A stretch of 64,000 bases of DNA from Burkholderia savannae (GTDB lineage Bacteria; Pseudomonadota; Gammaproteobacteria; Burkholderiales; Burkholderiaceae): NCBI RefSeq assembly GCF_001524445.2, contig NZ_CP013417.1, positions 1,798,001-1,862,000 of the forward strand, in the 5' to 3' direction. Shown here piece after piece: positions 63,735 to 64,000 of this stretch. Position 1 is the first letter of the stretch, and each line of letters begins with the position of its first letter. A model generated the notes under the pieces. The model ran no database searches and was not told the origin of the DNA. It worked only from the letters and a program-made list of their open reading frames with translations. The translations under genes were made by a program, and so were the position numbers.

Positions 63735-64000
63735 TCAGTCCGCCTCGCGGTACACCTGCGCGAAGCGCTGCGCCTGCACGACGCCGTAGTCGCCCGGCGC
63801 GTATTGCATCACCCAGTCGCCCGCGTCGCCATGCAGTGTGTCGCCGCCCGCCGAGCGCGCGATCGAGAACGGCGCGTCCATCCGCTTCGCGAGCACGACG
63901 GCGGGACGGTTGCGGTACGCGCCCGGCGCGCCGTGCACGACGCTGTCGGCGGCGGGCAGGTACTTCGCGTCGAAGCGCTCGCGCGACACCACCCAGCGGT
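63735..64000 (-). CDS. PGDYG-motif protein, 3' part only
   Basis: The frame is open to the window edge, so the 5' part is missing; about 88 residues are visible. It contains the motif APGDYGVVQAQRFAQVYRE, which names the small PGDYG protein family, and RNRPAVVLAKRMDAPFSI before it. Function is unknown. A GTG at 63992 is in frame but is probably internal, because WVVSRERF reads as normal coding sequence. The gap 63552-63734 shows no other gene. Confidence 0.7.
   Translation of the reverse strand, partial: RWVVSRERFDAKYLPAADSVVHGAPGAYRNRPAVVLAKRMDAPFSIARSAGGDTLHGDAGDWVMQYAPGDYGVVQAQRFAQVYREAD

Noticed and set aside
1..64000. CRISPR arrays, tRNA or rRNA genes, insertion sequences
   Set aside because: No spaced direct repeats, no tRNA-like cloverleaf and no transposase or terminal inverted repeats were found; the tandem arrays have no spacers.

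Overview
The window is about 68% GC with strong G/C third-position bias. Its gene content (kgu 2-ketogluconate operon, FisR-type sulfide operon, extracellular PHB depolymerase, large NRPS cluster) fits a Burkholderia, most likely the pseudomallei/thailandensis group and perhaps its second chromosome. That assignment is inferred from gene content and codon style, not from a marker gene.

Layout. 1-3856: 3' end of a polyamine ABC transporter operon (binding protein, ATPase, two permeases) closed by a clear terminator. 3950-9022: sulfide/persulfide oxidation operon on the minus strand (persulfide dioxygenase, rhodanese-like/DUF442-SQR fusion, TauE/SafE permease) with a sigma-54 promoter, divergent from a FisR-type activator that carries a frameshift. 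9278-41701: a 32-kb nonribosomal lipopeptide cluster in two divergent units around a 1.3-kb AT-richer region. The minus unit runs threonine-kinase-like GHMP kinase > cysteine-synthase-like enzyme > ATP-grasp/argininosuccinate-lyase fusion > NRPS B > NRPS A (with TE) > threonine aldolase > MFS exporter > penicillin-acylase-type hydrolase. The plus unit runs AsnB-type amidotransferase > 3418-residue NRPS C (FAAL-ACP-C-A-T-C-A-T-C). 41783-50220: MerR/TipA-like regulator, then an RND efflux operon with a divergent TetR repressor. 50513-54895: CLC channel, YeiH-type permease with divergent LysR regulator, SdpI-like protein. 55149-61480: kguE-K-T-D operon behind a perfect LacI-type palindrome, its regulator gene ptxS truncated and fused to a 5'-truncated yhfC-like protease gene. 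61495-64000: small conserved protein, secreted PHB depolymerase, and the end of a PGDYG-motif gene.

Main hypothesis. The lipopeptide cluster is the most interesting system and I do not recognise it as a known compound cluster. The kinase, PLP enzyme and lyase are the set expected to turn threonine into 2,3-diaminobutyrate. Binding-pocket residues read by eye suggest Thr (or a Thr isostere), then a diamino acid, in NRPS C, and Ala in both NRPS B and NRPS A. This predicts an N-acyl-Thr-diaminobutyrate-Ala-Ala scaffold released by the TE. The acylase may remove the fatty acyl group, as in prodrug or pyoverdine-type maturation.

Genome plasticity. NRPS A and NRPS B share a ~2.3-kb tract that is about 99% identical, at a constant 3380-bp offset. 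Its codon use is unlike the flanks, and it starts in the middle of a condensation domain. In NRPS B it follows an eroded, catalytically dead C/A relic. This looks like domain transplantation followed by gene conversion. The frameshifted fisR, the ptxS/yhfC deletion fusion and several short tandem repeats (7-, 8-, 9- and 10-bp units) also point to strain-level variation.
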